Shown here piece after piece: positions 1-8,530 of a stretch of DNA of 64,000 bases (its first letter is position 1; the number at the start of each line of letters is the position of its first letter). Source of the stretch: Methanohalobium evestigatum Z-7303. GTDB taxonomy: Archaea; Halobacteriota; Methanosarcinia; Methanosarcinales; Methanosarcinaceae. The DNA lies in assembly GCF_000196655.1 (NCBI RefSeq), contig NC_014253.1, forward strand, positions 2,001,423 through 2,065,422, written 5' to 3'. The notes under the pieces are model-generated. The model saw nothing but the letters and a program-made list of their open reading frames with translations, ran no database searches and was not told the origin of the DNA. Position numbers and translations under genes: made by a program.

Positions 1-33
1 AAACTAAAACTGTTTTCCTGCAGACACACTCAA

Positions 34-1269
34 TTACATCGCATGTTCACCGATTTTATCTATAGTTTCGTTGATATCACTTTCCAGTTCCTCGGGTAGC
101 CCTTTGATACCAACATCAAGGAAACCACGAACAATCATACCAACTGCTTCATCTTCACTTAAACCGCGAGACATGAGGTATTCTACTTGGTCTCTGGCTA
201 TTTTACCTACTGCTGCTTCATGGGTCAGTTCAACATTCTGGAGATTTGCTTCCAGAATCGGTATAGCTCTTTGGGATCCATCATCGCTTAAAACCAGTCC
301 TCTGCATTCAAGGTGACCTTTTGCATTATCAGCATTACCTACCATTTCACCCCTTGCTACTACATTTCCACCAGTAGTAATAGTCCTTGAAATTAGTTCC
401 GCCTTTGTCTCCGGTGAATTGAATTCTACTTTGCTGCCAAGATCCAGTTCAGATCCGGGATGACCTACCGCAATAGTATTAAACCTGGCAACTGCTCCCT
501 TGCCGTCGAGAAAAGCAGTCGGGTAACTCTGGATTGATTTAACCGGTTTCAAGGCTATATAATTATTGATAAATGTGCCGCCTTCTTCAACTTTGATTTT
601 TGTTCTGGGTCTTACACCTATGTCTTCAGCCCAGTTATGAATCATAGTAAAGGTCAGTTTTCCGCCTTTTTTAACATACATCTCTGAAATTCCCAGATGA
701 AGCCCGCTCATAACTTCTTCCTTTGTTGTACAACCGGTAATGATTTCAAGTTCTGCATTCTCTTCCACGATTATAATATTGTGAACTGTCTGAGATACTT
801 CTTTATTACCAAGAAGCAGACAGGTCTGCACCGGTAGTGTTTCCTTTTTACCTGCATGTGCTCTTATGAAATAACCATTAGGCTGCTGGAGATAGGTTGC
901 AGCAGTATATTTATCAGTATCTACTGGAACAAGATTCCATGCATAATCATCCAGCCAGTCATATTTTTCTCTTGCCTGCTTTGTTGGTATAAGTTCTACA
1001 TTTTCGCTTTTTGTTGAACTGTAGGAAACTGCATTATTAAGAACTACAAGGCTTCCTGACCTGCCTTCTCCAGATGGTACCACTCCTGTATTAAGAAGCT
1101 GTTTCTGGGTCTTCTCATCCCATTCTGTAAGGGTTTCCACCTGCTCTGATTCACTGGGTGCTATTTCATATTCACTAAGGTCAAAATCCTGACCATATGA
1201 TGCCTTTTTATCAAGAGCTTTTTCAGCCCTTTCCTTTAAATCTTGTTTTAAATTTGATTTAGTTTGCAT
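34..1269 (-). CDS. sufB: SufB/SufD-family Fe-S cluster assembly scaffold
   Basis: The protein is a scaffold of the SUF system that, with the SufC ATPase, builds and transfers Fe-S clusters in the cytosol. At about 411 residues it has the length of the archaeal SufBD proteins, which do both the SufB and SufD job. The C-terminal half shows the repetitive beta-helix pattern and the family stretch around 'ECRGLVLSDDG' followed by 'EAAVGKI' and 'MSRGLSEDEA'. The start is placed at the ATG at 1269 because GAGGAG lies 8 nt before it; a GTG at 1278 is the longer option. It begins inside the 3' end of sufC, so the two are translationally coupled. Whether it behaves as SufB or SufD cannot be told from sequence alone. 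Confidence 0.9.
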   Translation of the reverse strand: MQTKSNLKQDLKERAEKALDKKASYGQDFDLSEYEIAPSESEQVETLTEWDEKTQKQLLNTGVVPSGEGRSGSLVVLNNAVSYSSTKSENVELIPTKQAREKYDWLDDYAWNLVPVDTDKYTAATYLQQPNGYFIRAHAGKKETLPVQTCLLLGNKEVSQTVHNIIIVEENAELEIITGCTTKEEVMSGLHLGISEMYVKKGGKLTFTMIHNWAEDIGVRPRTKIKVEEGGTFINNYIALKPVKSIQSYPTAFLDGKGAVARFNTIAVGHPGSELDLGSKVEFNSPETKAELISRTITTGGNVVARGEMVGNADNAKGHLECRGLVLSDDGSQRAIPILEANLQNVELTHEAAVGKIARDQVEYLMSRGLSEDEAVGMIVRGFLDVGIKGLPEELESDINETIDKIGEHAM

Positions 1270-2012
1270 CTGATACACTCCTCATATCCCTGTGTTTTGA
1301 TTTCATCTAAAAGTTTTCTTGGATTACCTGAACACATGATTTTGCCACTACACATTATATAGGCTCTGTCTGCTTCAAGATAATCAAGTATCTGTCCTGT
1401 ATGGGTGATAATAAGGGCTGATTTTCCTTTTACACTCCTCTCACCGATACATTCCAGGTTTGCATTTAACATCTCCTGGATTTTTGTACCTACTTTGTTT
1501 ATACTTACAAGATCTACCCCTGATTCAGGTTCATCGATAAGGTACATACAGGGATTCTGTGCTATCAGTTGCAACAGCTCTGAACGTTTTATTTCACCAC
1601 CTGAAAATCCGACATTGATTTCTCTGTCCATAAAACGTTTCATATCCAGGTCTTCTGCAACTTTATCAATATCCATGTTTTCTTTGGCTATTGCTTTTAT
1701 AAGACTGGATAGTTTAACTCCTGTCATATTGGGCGGTCTCTGAAGCATTATACCCAGACCTTTTTCAGCCCTTTCATCAACTGAAAGGTTGGTTATATCT
1801 TCACCGTTGAAAAGAATCCGACCTTCAACAACTTTATAATCGCCAAAACCCATGATCGCCCTTAAAAGTGCGGATTTGCCTGACCCATTGGGCCCGAACA
1901 GTACATTGGTGTAACCAAAATCCACTGTTAAATTAACATTGTTTAGTATTCTTTGCCCACCATCAGCAGGCTCAACTGACAGATTTTCTATTTCAAGCAT
2001 TGACATTGACAT
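1248..2012 (-). CDS. sufC: SufC, Fe-S assembly ABC-type ATPase
   Basis: This is the cytosolic ATPase of the SUF machine; it drives conformational change of the SufB/D scaffold and is not a transporter. Visible are Walker A (GPNGSGKS, near residue 40), the SufC-type signature 'GFSGGEIKRSE' and Walker B ending 'LIDEPESGVD'. The start at 2012 (MSMSMLEIEN) follows GGGGAG closely; the ATG at 2006 has better spacing (9 nt) and the frame is open up to 2042, so the N-terminus is uncertain by a few residues. It precedes sufB and overlaps it by about 22 nt. The SufC-SufBD pair without SufE/SufS nearby is the usual archaeal minimal arrangement. Confidence 0.93.
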   Translation of the reverse strand: MSMSMLEIENLSVEPADGGQRILNNVNLTVDFGYTNVLFGPNGSGKSALLRAIMGFGDYKVVEGRILFNGEDITNLSVDERAEKGLGIMLQRPPNMTGVKLSSLIKAIAKENMDIDKVAEDLDMKRFMDREINVGFSGGEIKRSELLQLIAQNPCMYLIDEPESGVDLVSINKVGTKIQEMLNANLECIGERSVKGKSALIITHTGQILDYLEADRAYIMCSGKIMCSGNPRKLLDEIKTQGYEECIRCKLNQI

Positions 2013-2154
2013 ATTCTCCCCTGTTATAGGACATATAAACAAAATTTTTAAGATAATGCGGTAGATTGAATGATTTTTAGTGTATACCAGTAAATTAAAA
2101 TTGTGATAGGAGTACTTAAATCAATCCCTGATAAGGTTTAATCAAAAATATAAT

Positions 2155-2385
2155 TCAAGTATTCTGGCAAAAATAACCACCCTCAAGCCTGAATTTTTTA
2201 TACAATTCACATTCGCTACATAAACAGCCTAATTCCTTACCCGATGGTTTATTTGTTCCTCTTGCACAAAACATCATTTCTCCTGTTTGCGGATACGATG
2301 GACAAACAGTACATTTACAAGCTTTAGCATGATGATAGGAAGGACATATTCCAAAATATCTTCCATGATTATTTGAATTAACCAT
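2155..2385 (-). CDS. DUF2769-type cysteine-rich small protein
   Basis: A 76-residue protein rich in cysteine, with the order C-x-CP-x4 ... FCARG ... GCLCSEC ... YFC that I recognise as the DUF2769 pattern of methanogens. Eight to nine conserved Cys suggest metal (zinc or Fe-S) binding; no function is known to me. It stands alone, more than 100 nt after the suf operon start and about 50 nt downstream of the hydantoinase-like gene on the same strand, so it could be the last gene of that transcript. Confidence 0.7.
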   Translation of the reverse strand: MVNSNNHGRYFGICPSYHHAKACKCTVCPSYPQTGEMMFCARGTNKPSGKELGCLCSECELYKKFRLEGGYFCQNT

Positions 2386-2438
2386 TTTACATCCCGTTTA
2401 TTTAAAAAAAGATAGAAAAAAGTATCTATTGGTTATAT

Positions 2439-4367
2439 TTAGGACTTTTCACCATGTTTAGCCAACCCGAAAACAACCACTCTTGACTCCATAGGGGTTT
2501 CCCAGCCGTCAGGAGTGATTTCTTTTTTATCCATATCTATCTGGATATGGTCCGGGTCAATACCAATATCTTCCATATAATCCAGAATTATTGATTCACC
2601 CAGTTTTCGTGCATAATCCAGTGCTTCATGGTAACCATTACACTCTGCACGTCCATTTTCAGAGAAAACATAATAATCCCAACCTGGTGCGAAAATAGAT
2701 GTACGTCTTATCAGAACTTCAACTCTTCTCATACCTTTCGCAGATAGCGCCCCTACAGCGTTACCAACACTGGAGTTATCAGGAACTTTTATATCTGCAT
2801 CGATTAATTCTTTTAAATCCTCTGAAAACGCACTCACAGGACCACCGATTAAAACAACCGGTATATTGATTTTATATTGTACTGGTGATTCAATATCAAA
2901 TGATTTGCGTATTTCATTTTTTGATATCCCTTCAAAGAAGAAGGAAACTAAATTGGATGCCATATTCTTGGTAAATTCCTGTTTGACAAATTTGCAGAAC
3001 TGGTATTTATCATCCATCTTTGTCAGTGAGGCGAGGTAATCAGCCCCTATATTTGCAGCCTCCACATTGCGTTCAGTATAATTTCCAAGAACATGGAGTG
3101 CATCTGTTGGTGTAAATCCAATCGGCTGTACCAAACGTTTTTTTATGAGGGATTTGAGAAGTTTTCTTGAAGGGTATTTGTTAATTCTGTTCTTTATTTC
3201 AGAAATTGATGTTGGTTCATCCTTTATCGCATCAAAAATTTCTCTTTCACCTTCATCTATTTCAAGTGGTTGGTATCCACTTTTAATAAAAAACCTTGTT
3301 GGCTGATAGTTTTCGCTTTCAAGGTTGACAGGTGAAAGTGGGTTTCGCTTTAACAGGTTCAAAAAATCAGGATACATCACGGCTGCTCTACATAAAGGGA
3401 TTACTCGCCCAGAACCAAAATTAACCTCATTTTCCTTGACCCAAATATGGCTATCTCCTCCCATTGCAGATGTTTCCATTTTGATGGCTTTTACTTTGGT
3501 TTCCCAACCACCTACAACTGCTCCTTTTTCACTCATTTCCGGTACACTATTGTAGATAACAGAAATATCTGTACTTGTACCTCCTACATCAATCACCGCA
3601 CATGAATCGTTTTCTGTCAGAAAAGCGCCACCAACAAGACTTGCTGCAGGTCCTGAAAAAATAGACTCTATTGGTTTTTCTAATGCTTTTTTGATTCCAA
3701 CAACTGAACCGTCGCATTTGAGCATGAAGATATTGGCATCCATACCTCTGGATTTTATTTCGGATTCAACTGTATGCATGAATTTGTCTGTCACCGGAAT
3801 CAATTGTGCATTGAAAAAGGCAGTAACAGCCCGTTCAAATGCACCAAGGTCCTGTGATAGTTCATGTGAACAGACAACTGGATGGTCTGTTACCATATTT
3901 ATCCATTCCCTGACATCTTCCTCATGGTCTGGATTTCTATTGCTGAAAAAAGATGAAATGGCAAAGGCAGAAACCTTATCTTTTACCTTATATACAAAAT
4001 CTTCAATCGATTCAATATCAAGAGGTGCTTTTTCACCACCTTTATGATTATGTCCCCCTGAAACCTGTATGTAATGTTTTGTAGGCAATTCCTGTTTAAA
4101 ATCAAAATCACCTATAAGTATCAATCCTACAGGGAAACCTGTGCCTTCAAGGATACTGTTTGTGGAAAGTGTTGTGGAAACAGAAACTGTTTTTACAGAT
4201 TTAAGGTAGCTTTCATCCAAACCATCTATTGCATTTTTAATACCTGCCATAGGATCAGGATAGGTTGTCAGTGCTTTATTAGCTCCTATTATTTTTTCAT
4301 CCGAATTCCTTAAAATCACAGCATCTGTATAAGTTCCACCGGCATCAATTCCAAGACTGTATTTCAT
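2439..4367 (-). CDS. Hydantoinase/oxoprolinase (HyuA)-family protein
   Basis: A 642-residue member of the ASKHA ATPase superfamily. The N-terminus 'GIDAGGTYTDAVI' is the phosphate-binding motif of the hydantoinase A/oxoprolinase N-terminal domain, and 'AVIDVGGTSTDISVI' near residue 260 is the second glycine-rich nucleotide-binding motif. Known relatives use ATP to open hydantoin, oxoproline or acetone-type substrates, normally with a HyuB partner. No HyuB lies next to it here, which fits the stand-alone version found in many methanogens whose substrate is not established. The start ATG at 4367 is the first residue of the family alignment. The region upstream carries two palindromes (4451-4474 and 4498-4512) that may be operators. 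Confidence 0.82.
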   Translation of the reverse strand: MKYSLGIDAGGTYTDAVILRNSDEKIIGANKALTTYPDPMAGIKNAIDGLDESYLKSVKTVSVSTTLSTNSILEGTGFPVGLILIGDFDFKQELPTKHYIQVSGGHNHKGGEKAPLDIESIEDFVYKVKDKVSAFAISSFFSNRNPDHEEDVREWINMVTDHPVVCSHELSQDLGAFERAVTAFFNAQLIPVTDKFMHTVESEIKSRGMDANIFMLKCDGSVVGIKKALEKPIESIFSGPAASLVGGAFLTENDSCAVIDVGGTSTDISVIYNSVPEMSEKGAVVGGWETKVKAIKMETSAMGGDSHIWVKENEVNFGSGRVIPLCRAAVMYPDFLNLLKRNPLSPVNLESENYQPTRFFIKSGYQPLEIDEGEREIFDAIKDEPTSISEIKNRINKYPSRKLLKSLIKKRLVQPIGFTPTDALHVLGNYTERNVEAANIGADYLASLTKMDDKYQFCKFVKQEFTKNMASNLVSFFFEGISKNEIRKSFDIESPVQYKINIPVVLIGGPVSAFSEDLKELIDADIKVPDNSSVGNAVGALSAKGMRRVEVLIRRTSIFAPGWDYYVFSENGRAECNGYHEALDYARKLGESIILDYMEDIGIDPDHIQIDMDKKEITPDGWETPMESRVVVFGLAKHGEKS

Positions 4368-4450
4368 TTTAATTACCTCATTAAATTAATGTAGATAACA
4401 AGAACATAAAAAGATTTTACATAAATGTATCGTGTTTCTACATCGATGTT

Positions 4451-4512
4451 AACTTTTAAAAATAATTAAAAGTTATCAATGCTTTATAAAAATTATATGA
4501 AACTGAGTTTCA
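4451..4512. promoter_or_regulatory. Two palindromes upstream of hyuA-like gene and zinc-ribbon ORF
   Basis: Between the divergent genes at 4367 (-) and 4586 (+) lie AACTTTTAA/TTAAAAGTT (4451-4459 and 4466-4474, 6-nt loop) and TGAAAC/GTTTCA (4498-4503 and 4507-4512, 3-nt loop). Both are perfect. Position between divergent starts makes them candidate operators; no binding protein is known. Confidence 0.35.
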
Positions 4513-4585
4513 AAAATAATATTAGAAATTAAAAACAGTATCTAATAATTAACTTTAATAATTTATTAAACATGGGGGTTTGTAA

Positions 4586-4753
4586 ATGGGAGATGAATAC
4601 ATATGTTTAGCCTGTGGGTCTATCATAGACTCCGAATCAAAAATTGAAAACTATAGTAAATCAATAGAAATATGTGAATGTTGTGGCAAACCGGTTACAA
4701 AAAAAGTGGCAACAAACAAAACATCAAAAACACCAGAAGCTATACCAAGATAA
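4586..4753 (+). CDS. Small zinc-ribbon-like protein (55 aa)
   Basis: ATG at 4586 opens a 55-codon frame, MGDEYICLACG ..., preceded by GGGGG about 7-12 nt upstream, a plausible ribosome binding site. The product has two CxxC knuckles, CLAC near residue 7 and CECC near residue 30, the layout of a small zinc ribbon, followed by a Lys/Thr-rich tail. Such proteins in archaea are often nucleic-acid or protein-binding adaptors, but I recognise no named family. It is too short for many gene callers. The next small ORF follows after an inverted repeat. Confidence 0.55.
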   Translation: MGDEYICLACGSIIDSESKIENYSKSIEICECCGKPVTKKVATNKTSKTPEAIPR

Positions 4754-4787
4754 ATTAGCTTTTGGAAATAAACAGCAATTACAAATC

Positions 4788-4885
4788 AAACTCTGTTTAA
4801 TTAATCCGGAGCATAGGACATAGATTTCATCTCGTTCTGGCAAAAAGTTATTATGTCTGATTGCTGTAGATTAATTACAGAGTTT
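4788..4885. repeat. 98-nt imperfect inverted repeat, possible structured RNA or MITE
   Basis: The left arm 4788-4806 (AAACTCTGTTTAATTAATC) pairs with the right arm 4869-4885 (GATTAATTACAGAGTTT) over 17 bp with a 2-nt bulge. Inside, GACATA (4817-4822) can pair with TATGTC (4852-4857). It sits between two 55-codon ORFs. It could be a folded transcript, a terminator/leader, or a tiny mobile element; no target-site duplication is evident. Confidence 0.5.
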
Positions 4886-4917
4886 TATATCTCAAACTTT
4901 TTTTAGAGGGATTCATC

Positions 4918-5085
4918 ATGGGTCTTGCTGACAGAGAATACACCAAAAGAGATAAAGACGGCAGAGTTGAATACCTCTCAAAAGATACGAATAAATCATC
5001 TGCCGGTAATATAACCCAACCCGAGAGTATAACTGATAAAATCCGATGTTTTTTACAATCACTAATACAAAAAATTAAAAAATAA
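4918..5085 (+). CDS. Small protein with MGLxDREY N-terminus (55 aa)
   Basis: ATG at 4918, preceded by TTAGAGGGA, opens 55 codons starting MGLADREYTKRDKDG. The N-terminal M-G-[LI]-x-D-R-E-Y motif recurs at the start of various prokaryotic proteins (often ahead of membrane or zinc-binding domains), which supports it being a real start. The rest is charged with a short amphipathic C-terminus (KIRCFLQSLIQKIKK). Function unknown. It converges on the adenylate-kinase-like gene 17 nt downstream. Confidence 0.5.
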   Translation: MGLADREYTKRDKDGRVEYLSKDTNKSSAGNITQPESITDKIRCFLQSLIQKIKK

Positions 5086-5102
5086 TTTTAAGACCTGAAC
5101 AA

Positions 5103-5660
5103 TCAACTGTACCAACCCGATGTCCAGTCCACTGAACCAGGTTTATATTTTGATTCTATATCTTTAATATTATCATTTAACAATGCTGTTATAATTTCAT
5201 CTACATTTGATACAATATTGTTTAGAGGTCTGTTGGTTGTGTCCACTTCAAAAACCCTGCTGCACCACTCTACTGATTCAAAAAGGATTACATCCAGCTC
5301 TTCTGCATCTACATTCTCCTGTATTTTTTCATTGGAGTAACCACGCGATGTCAACCTTTTTTCCAGCTCTTCAGGTGATGCCCGGAGTACAATAATATTA
5401 TCTGCTATATAGTGCGATAAATGGCTTTCAAGTATGGTTACAGATTTATCGTTATTTTCTTCTGTTATTTCTGACACTCTTTCAGATATCTTATCCATGT
5501 CTGCAACCACAGAATCCCGTTCTTCATCCTCATATTTGTACAGATTCTCGTTTTTAATCATCTCGTTTAGATGGATGATATTGTACCCTAAATTTGTTTC
5601 AAGAAAATTACTCAAAGAACTTTTTCCTGTTCCCGGTGTGCCTGTCAGTCCAATCAACAT
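5103..5660 (-). CDS. AK6/Fap7-like adenylate kinase family protein
   Basis: A 185-residue P-loop kinase: Walker A 'GTPGTGKSS' at residues 7-15 and the NMP-binding and LID-like region 'LTSRGYSNEKIQENVDAE', typical of archaeal homologues of Fap7/hCINAP (AK6). Members phosphorylate nucleoside monophosphates and, in yeast and some archaea, act in small-subunit ribosome assembly with uS11. It follows trpG by 25 nt on the same strand and is probably cotranscribed with the trp operon, although nothing in the protein links it to tryptophan. The exact substrate is not readable from sequence. Confidence 0.85.
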   Translation of the reverse strand: MLIGLTGTPGTGKSSLSNFLETNLGYNIIHLNEMIKNENLYKYEDEERDSVVADMDKISERVSEITEENNDKSVTILESHLSHYIADNIIVLRASPEELEKRLTSRGYSNEKIQENVDAEELDVILFESVEWCSRVFEVDTTNRPLNNIVSNVDEIITALLNDNIKDIESKYKPGSVDWTSGWYS

Positions 5661-5685
5661 GGTTAAAGAGAAAGTTTTTCAGATA

Positions 5686-6276
5686 TTAATTTTTATGGAA
5701 ATTCCGAGCTATATTTAAAAAATTTCCAATCAATTTCAATCCATCAGGTGTAAGCACCGATTCTGGATGAAACTGCAACCCATAAACAGGATGATTTTTG
5801 TGTCTTACAGCCATGATAATACCATCTTTCGTAGTTGCAATCGCTTCCAGTTCAGACGATAATTTTTCAATTCCCAGAGAATGGTAGCGTCCTGCTGTCA
5901 TGGGACTGGATATACCTTCAAAAATAGGTGAATTGTCATGTAGAACCTGATGACCTTTACCATGAACTGGTCCTCCTGTAGAGTGACTTACCGTCCCTCC
6001 AAAAGCCGTGTTTATTGCCTGATTTCCAAGACATATACCAAGTACTGGGATTTCTGCACAAAATTCACGTATTATGTCAGTACACGAACCAATATCATTT
6101 TTATTTTCAGGAGTTCCCGGACCCGGAGATATCACAATTACATCCGGATTAATGGACTTTACTTCTTCAAGTGTTATTTTGTTGGACATAACAACTATAT
6201 CTGGTTCATACATGGAAAAATAATCTACCAAATTCCACACAAATGAATCCTTGTTGTTTATAAAAAGTATTTTCAT
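5686..6276 (-). CDS. trpG: Anthranilate synthase component II (glutamine amidotransferase)
   Basis: A class I glutamine amidotransferase of 196 residues that supplies ammonia to TrpE for anthranilate synthesis. Visible are the oxyanion region 'SPGPGTPE', the nucleophile elbow 'GICLGNQA' (catalytic Cys) and 'LQFHPESV' (catalytic His and Glu). The elbow has Asn where many homologues have His after Gly. It starts 2 nt after the trpE stop, so translation is coupled. A role shared with 4-amino-4-deoxychorismate synthesis (PabA) is possible, as in many organisms. Confidence 0.93.
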   Translation of the reverse strand: MKILFINNKDSFVWNLVDYFSMYEPDIVVMSNKITLEEVKSINPDVIVISPGPGTPENKNDIGSCTDIIREFCAEIPVLGICLGNQAINTAFGGTVSHSTGGPVHGKGHQVLHDNSPIFEGISSPMTAGRYHSLGIEKLSSELEAIATTKDGIIMAVRHKNHPVYGLQFHPESVLTPDGLKLIGNFLNIARNFHKN

Positions 6277-6278
6277 AT

Positions 6279-7847
6279 TTATCCCCTTATTGCACTAAGC
6301 ATTGCAGCCATCTTTCGCTCGGTCTCCTTGTATTCATATTCAGGACTGGAATCCGATACCACCCCAGCACCTGCCTGTACATAGGCAGTACTTTTGTTTA
6401 TAAGTACAGTTCTGATAACTATCGCAAAATCCGCATCGCTGTTCCATGAATAATACCCTACTCCTCCGCCGTAGATTCCACGTGGTGATTTTTCCATTTT
6501 ATCGATTATTTCCATCGCCCTGATTTTGGGAGCTCCTGACAATGTTCCTGCAGGAAATATTGCTCTGGTTGCATCGAACTGGTCGCACTCATCACGTAAT
6601 GTTCCTTTTACAGTACTTTCGATATGCTGGACATGAGAATATTTAACAACCTTCATGAAATTTTCAAGTTTTACAGATCCACTTCTTGAAACCATACGTA
6701 CATCATTTCTGCCAAGGTCTACAAGCATAACATGTTCCGCACGTTCTTTTTCATCATTCAACATAGAAGATGCATATTCTTTGTCTTTATTTTCATCTTT
6801 ACCACGTGAACACGTTCCTGCGATAGGATTGGTAATAACTTCTTTATTATGAACTGTCATAAGAGTTTCAGGACTTGCACCGACAATACTCAAATCCCTG
6901 AAATTGAAAATATACATATAGGGGCTGGGATTGATATTTCTCAGTTTTTTGTAAAGGTCAAGTGGTGTTTGTTCTATATTAACTGCATATCTTCGGGATA
7001 GCACAACCTGGAATATATCCCCATCAAGGATATGCTGTTTTGCATTTTCTACCGCCTTCTCAAAATCATTTCTGTCTATATTACAAACCGGTTCCATTGA
7101 ATCTGTTTTTGATTCGGGTAATGTAGATATTTCAAGACCTGATGCATCATAGAGAGAATTGTATAACTCTTCTGCCTCTGATAATGCTGTATTATATACT
7201 GATTCTGGACTGCTGTTTCTTGATATAAACGGTGTTACCACAATATACACATCACCTGTGAGATGGTCAAAAACAAAGGTTTTTGTTGTGAGAGCATACT
7301 GTAAATCTGGTGTATCAGTTTCGTATTTTTTATCCATATCAAGCCAGCAGTCATATACAATATCATATCCGTTGTAACCGATTGCTCCCCCGAGAAACGT
7401 CTGTCTGTCAAATTTCTTCTGATTTAAAAGGTTTACTCCATCAGCAGTGGGAAATACCGCTCTTAATGCGTCCAGTACATCATAACCTTCTTTTATTCTT
7501 CCCTGACAGAAATTGTTATTACCTGATTCATCAGTGCAAACATGTCCGATTTTAGAACCGAGGTAGTCCACAAAATCCGAGTTTTTAAAAAATTCCAGTT
7601 TCAGATTTCTATCACTTATTGTAAGCAATGCATCTGGGTCAAAACCAACAAACGAAAACCTTGCATGTTTTTTCTCTTTTTCAACAGACTCAAGTAAATA
7701 GGAACACCTGGATTTTTGTAGCAGTGTATATAGCTGCAGGGGTGTGCATTCAGTTTCAACTTTTGCCATTAGCTGGATTATTGCAGGTTTTTCAGAATTT
7801 TCAACCAGATTGATGAATTCGTTTTTGTTTAAATCAAAAGAAAGCAT
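6279..7847 (-). CDS. trpE: Anthranilate synthase component I
   Basis: The 522-residue chorismate-binding subunit converts chorismate plus ammonia to anthranilate. The N-terminal part keeps the 'YLLES' motif (after residue 48) that in characterised TrpE proteins forms part of the tryptophan feedback site. The C-terminal catalytic domain shows 'GDIFQVVLSRRY', 'GASPETLM', 'PIAGTCSRG' and 'FPAGTLSGAPK', all canonical. Retention of the LLES motif argues for TrpE rather than PabB. Its ATG shares a base with the trpF stop codon, and trpG follows, giving one operon. Confidence 0.94.
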   Translation of the reverse strand: MLSFDLNKNEFINLVENSEKPAIIQLMAKVETECTPLQLYTLLQKSRCSYLLESVEKEKKHARFSFVGFDPDALLTISDRNLKLEFFKNSDFVDYLGSKIGHVCTDESGNNNFCQGRIKEGYDVLDALRAVFPTADGVNLLNQKKFDRQTFLGGAIGYNGYDIVYDCWLDMDKKYETDTPDLQYALTTKTFVFDHLTGDVYIVVTPFISRNSSPESVYNTALSEAEELYNSLYDASGLEISTLPESKTDSMEPVCNIDRNDFEKAVENAKQHILDGDIFQVVLSRRYAVNIEQTPLDLYKKLRNINPSPYMYIFNFRDLSIVGASPETLMTVHNKEVITNPIAGTCSRGKDENKDKEYASSMLNDEKERAEHVMLVDLGRNDVRMVSRSGSVKLENFMKVVKYSHVQHIESTVKGTLRDECDQFDATRAIFPAGTLSGAPKIRAMEIIDKMEKSPRGIYGGGVGYYSWNSDADFAIVIRTVLINKSTAYVQAGAGVVSDSSPEYEYKETERKMAAMLSAIRG

Positions 7848-8530
7848 TATGCATTCCTCGCCTCATGTATGAATCTATGGATTTTATCAATGTCTTTTGT
7901 ATTATTGGTTTCCACGCCTGATGCAACATCAACTGCATAGGGAAATACTGTCTGGACTGCTTCTTTTACATTATCGGGATTGAGTCCCCCTGCCAGAATC
8001 ACAGGTATATCCACATTGTTCATAATGGTTTTACTAATTTCCCAGTTATGTACAGTCCCGCTTCCACCGGATTTTGTGTCGGTTTTTGAATCCAGCAAAA
8101 TTGCGTCCAGAAGCCCCTGATTTTTTAGGTTATTAATTGTATTTTCAAATTCACAAATAACTCCGGATGATGATTCTGAATTTCCAACTGGAACTGAGCA
8201 GGTTTTTACAATCGGTATGTCTAAACGGTTTTTCATGTATTCCAGATCATCAGCATTGATGTTTCCGTGTATCTGCACAATGTCAGGTCTGACTGTTTCA
8301 ACCATTGATACCGCCTGTACTCCTGAATCCGGCATGATAACAAGTACTGAATCCATAAACAATGGCACAGAATGTATAAGTTCTGCTGCTTTCTGGATAT
8401 TGATTTTTCTGGGGGTATCAACAGGTACATCCACTATAAAACCCACAGCATCCGCTCCGCATATGGATGCTTTTTTTATATCATCAGTGGATTTCATACC
8501 GCAGATTTTGATACGTATTGCAGGTTTCAT
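7847..8530 (-). CDS. trpF: Phosphoribosylanthranilate isomerase
   Basis: A TIM-barrel enzyme that isomerises N-(5-phosphoribosyl)anthranilate. 'KICGMK' at the N-terminus holds the catalytic Cys; 'VDVASGVETN' near the C-terminus is the phosphate-binding end with the catalytic region's conserved Asp. The start is placed at 8530 (MKPAIRIKICG) because family members begin a few residues before KICG; the frame is open to 8572. This start lies about 47 nt inside the end of trpD, an unusually long coding overlap. At 227 residues the length is normal. Confidence 0.9.
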   Translation of the reverse strand: MKPAIRIKICGMKSTDDIKKASICGADAVGFIVDVPVDTPRKINIQKAAELIHSVPLFMDSVLVIMPDSGVQAVSMVETVRPDIVQIHGNINADDLEYMKNRLDIPIVKTCSVPVGNSESSSGVICEFENTINNLKNQGLLDAILLDSKTDTKSGGSGTVHNWEISKTIMNNVDIPVILAGGLNPDNVKEAVQTVFPYAVDVASGVETNNTKDIDKIHRFIHEARNA

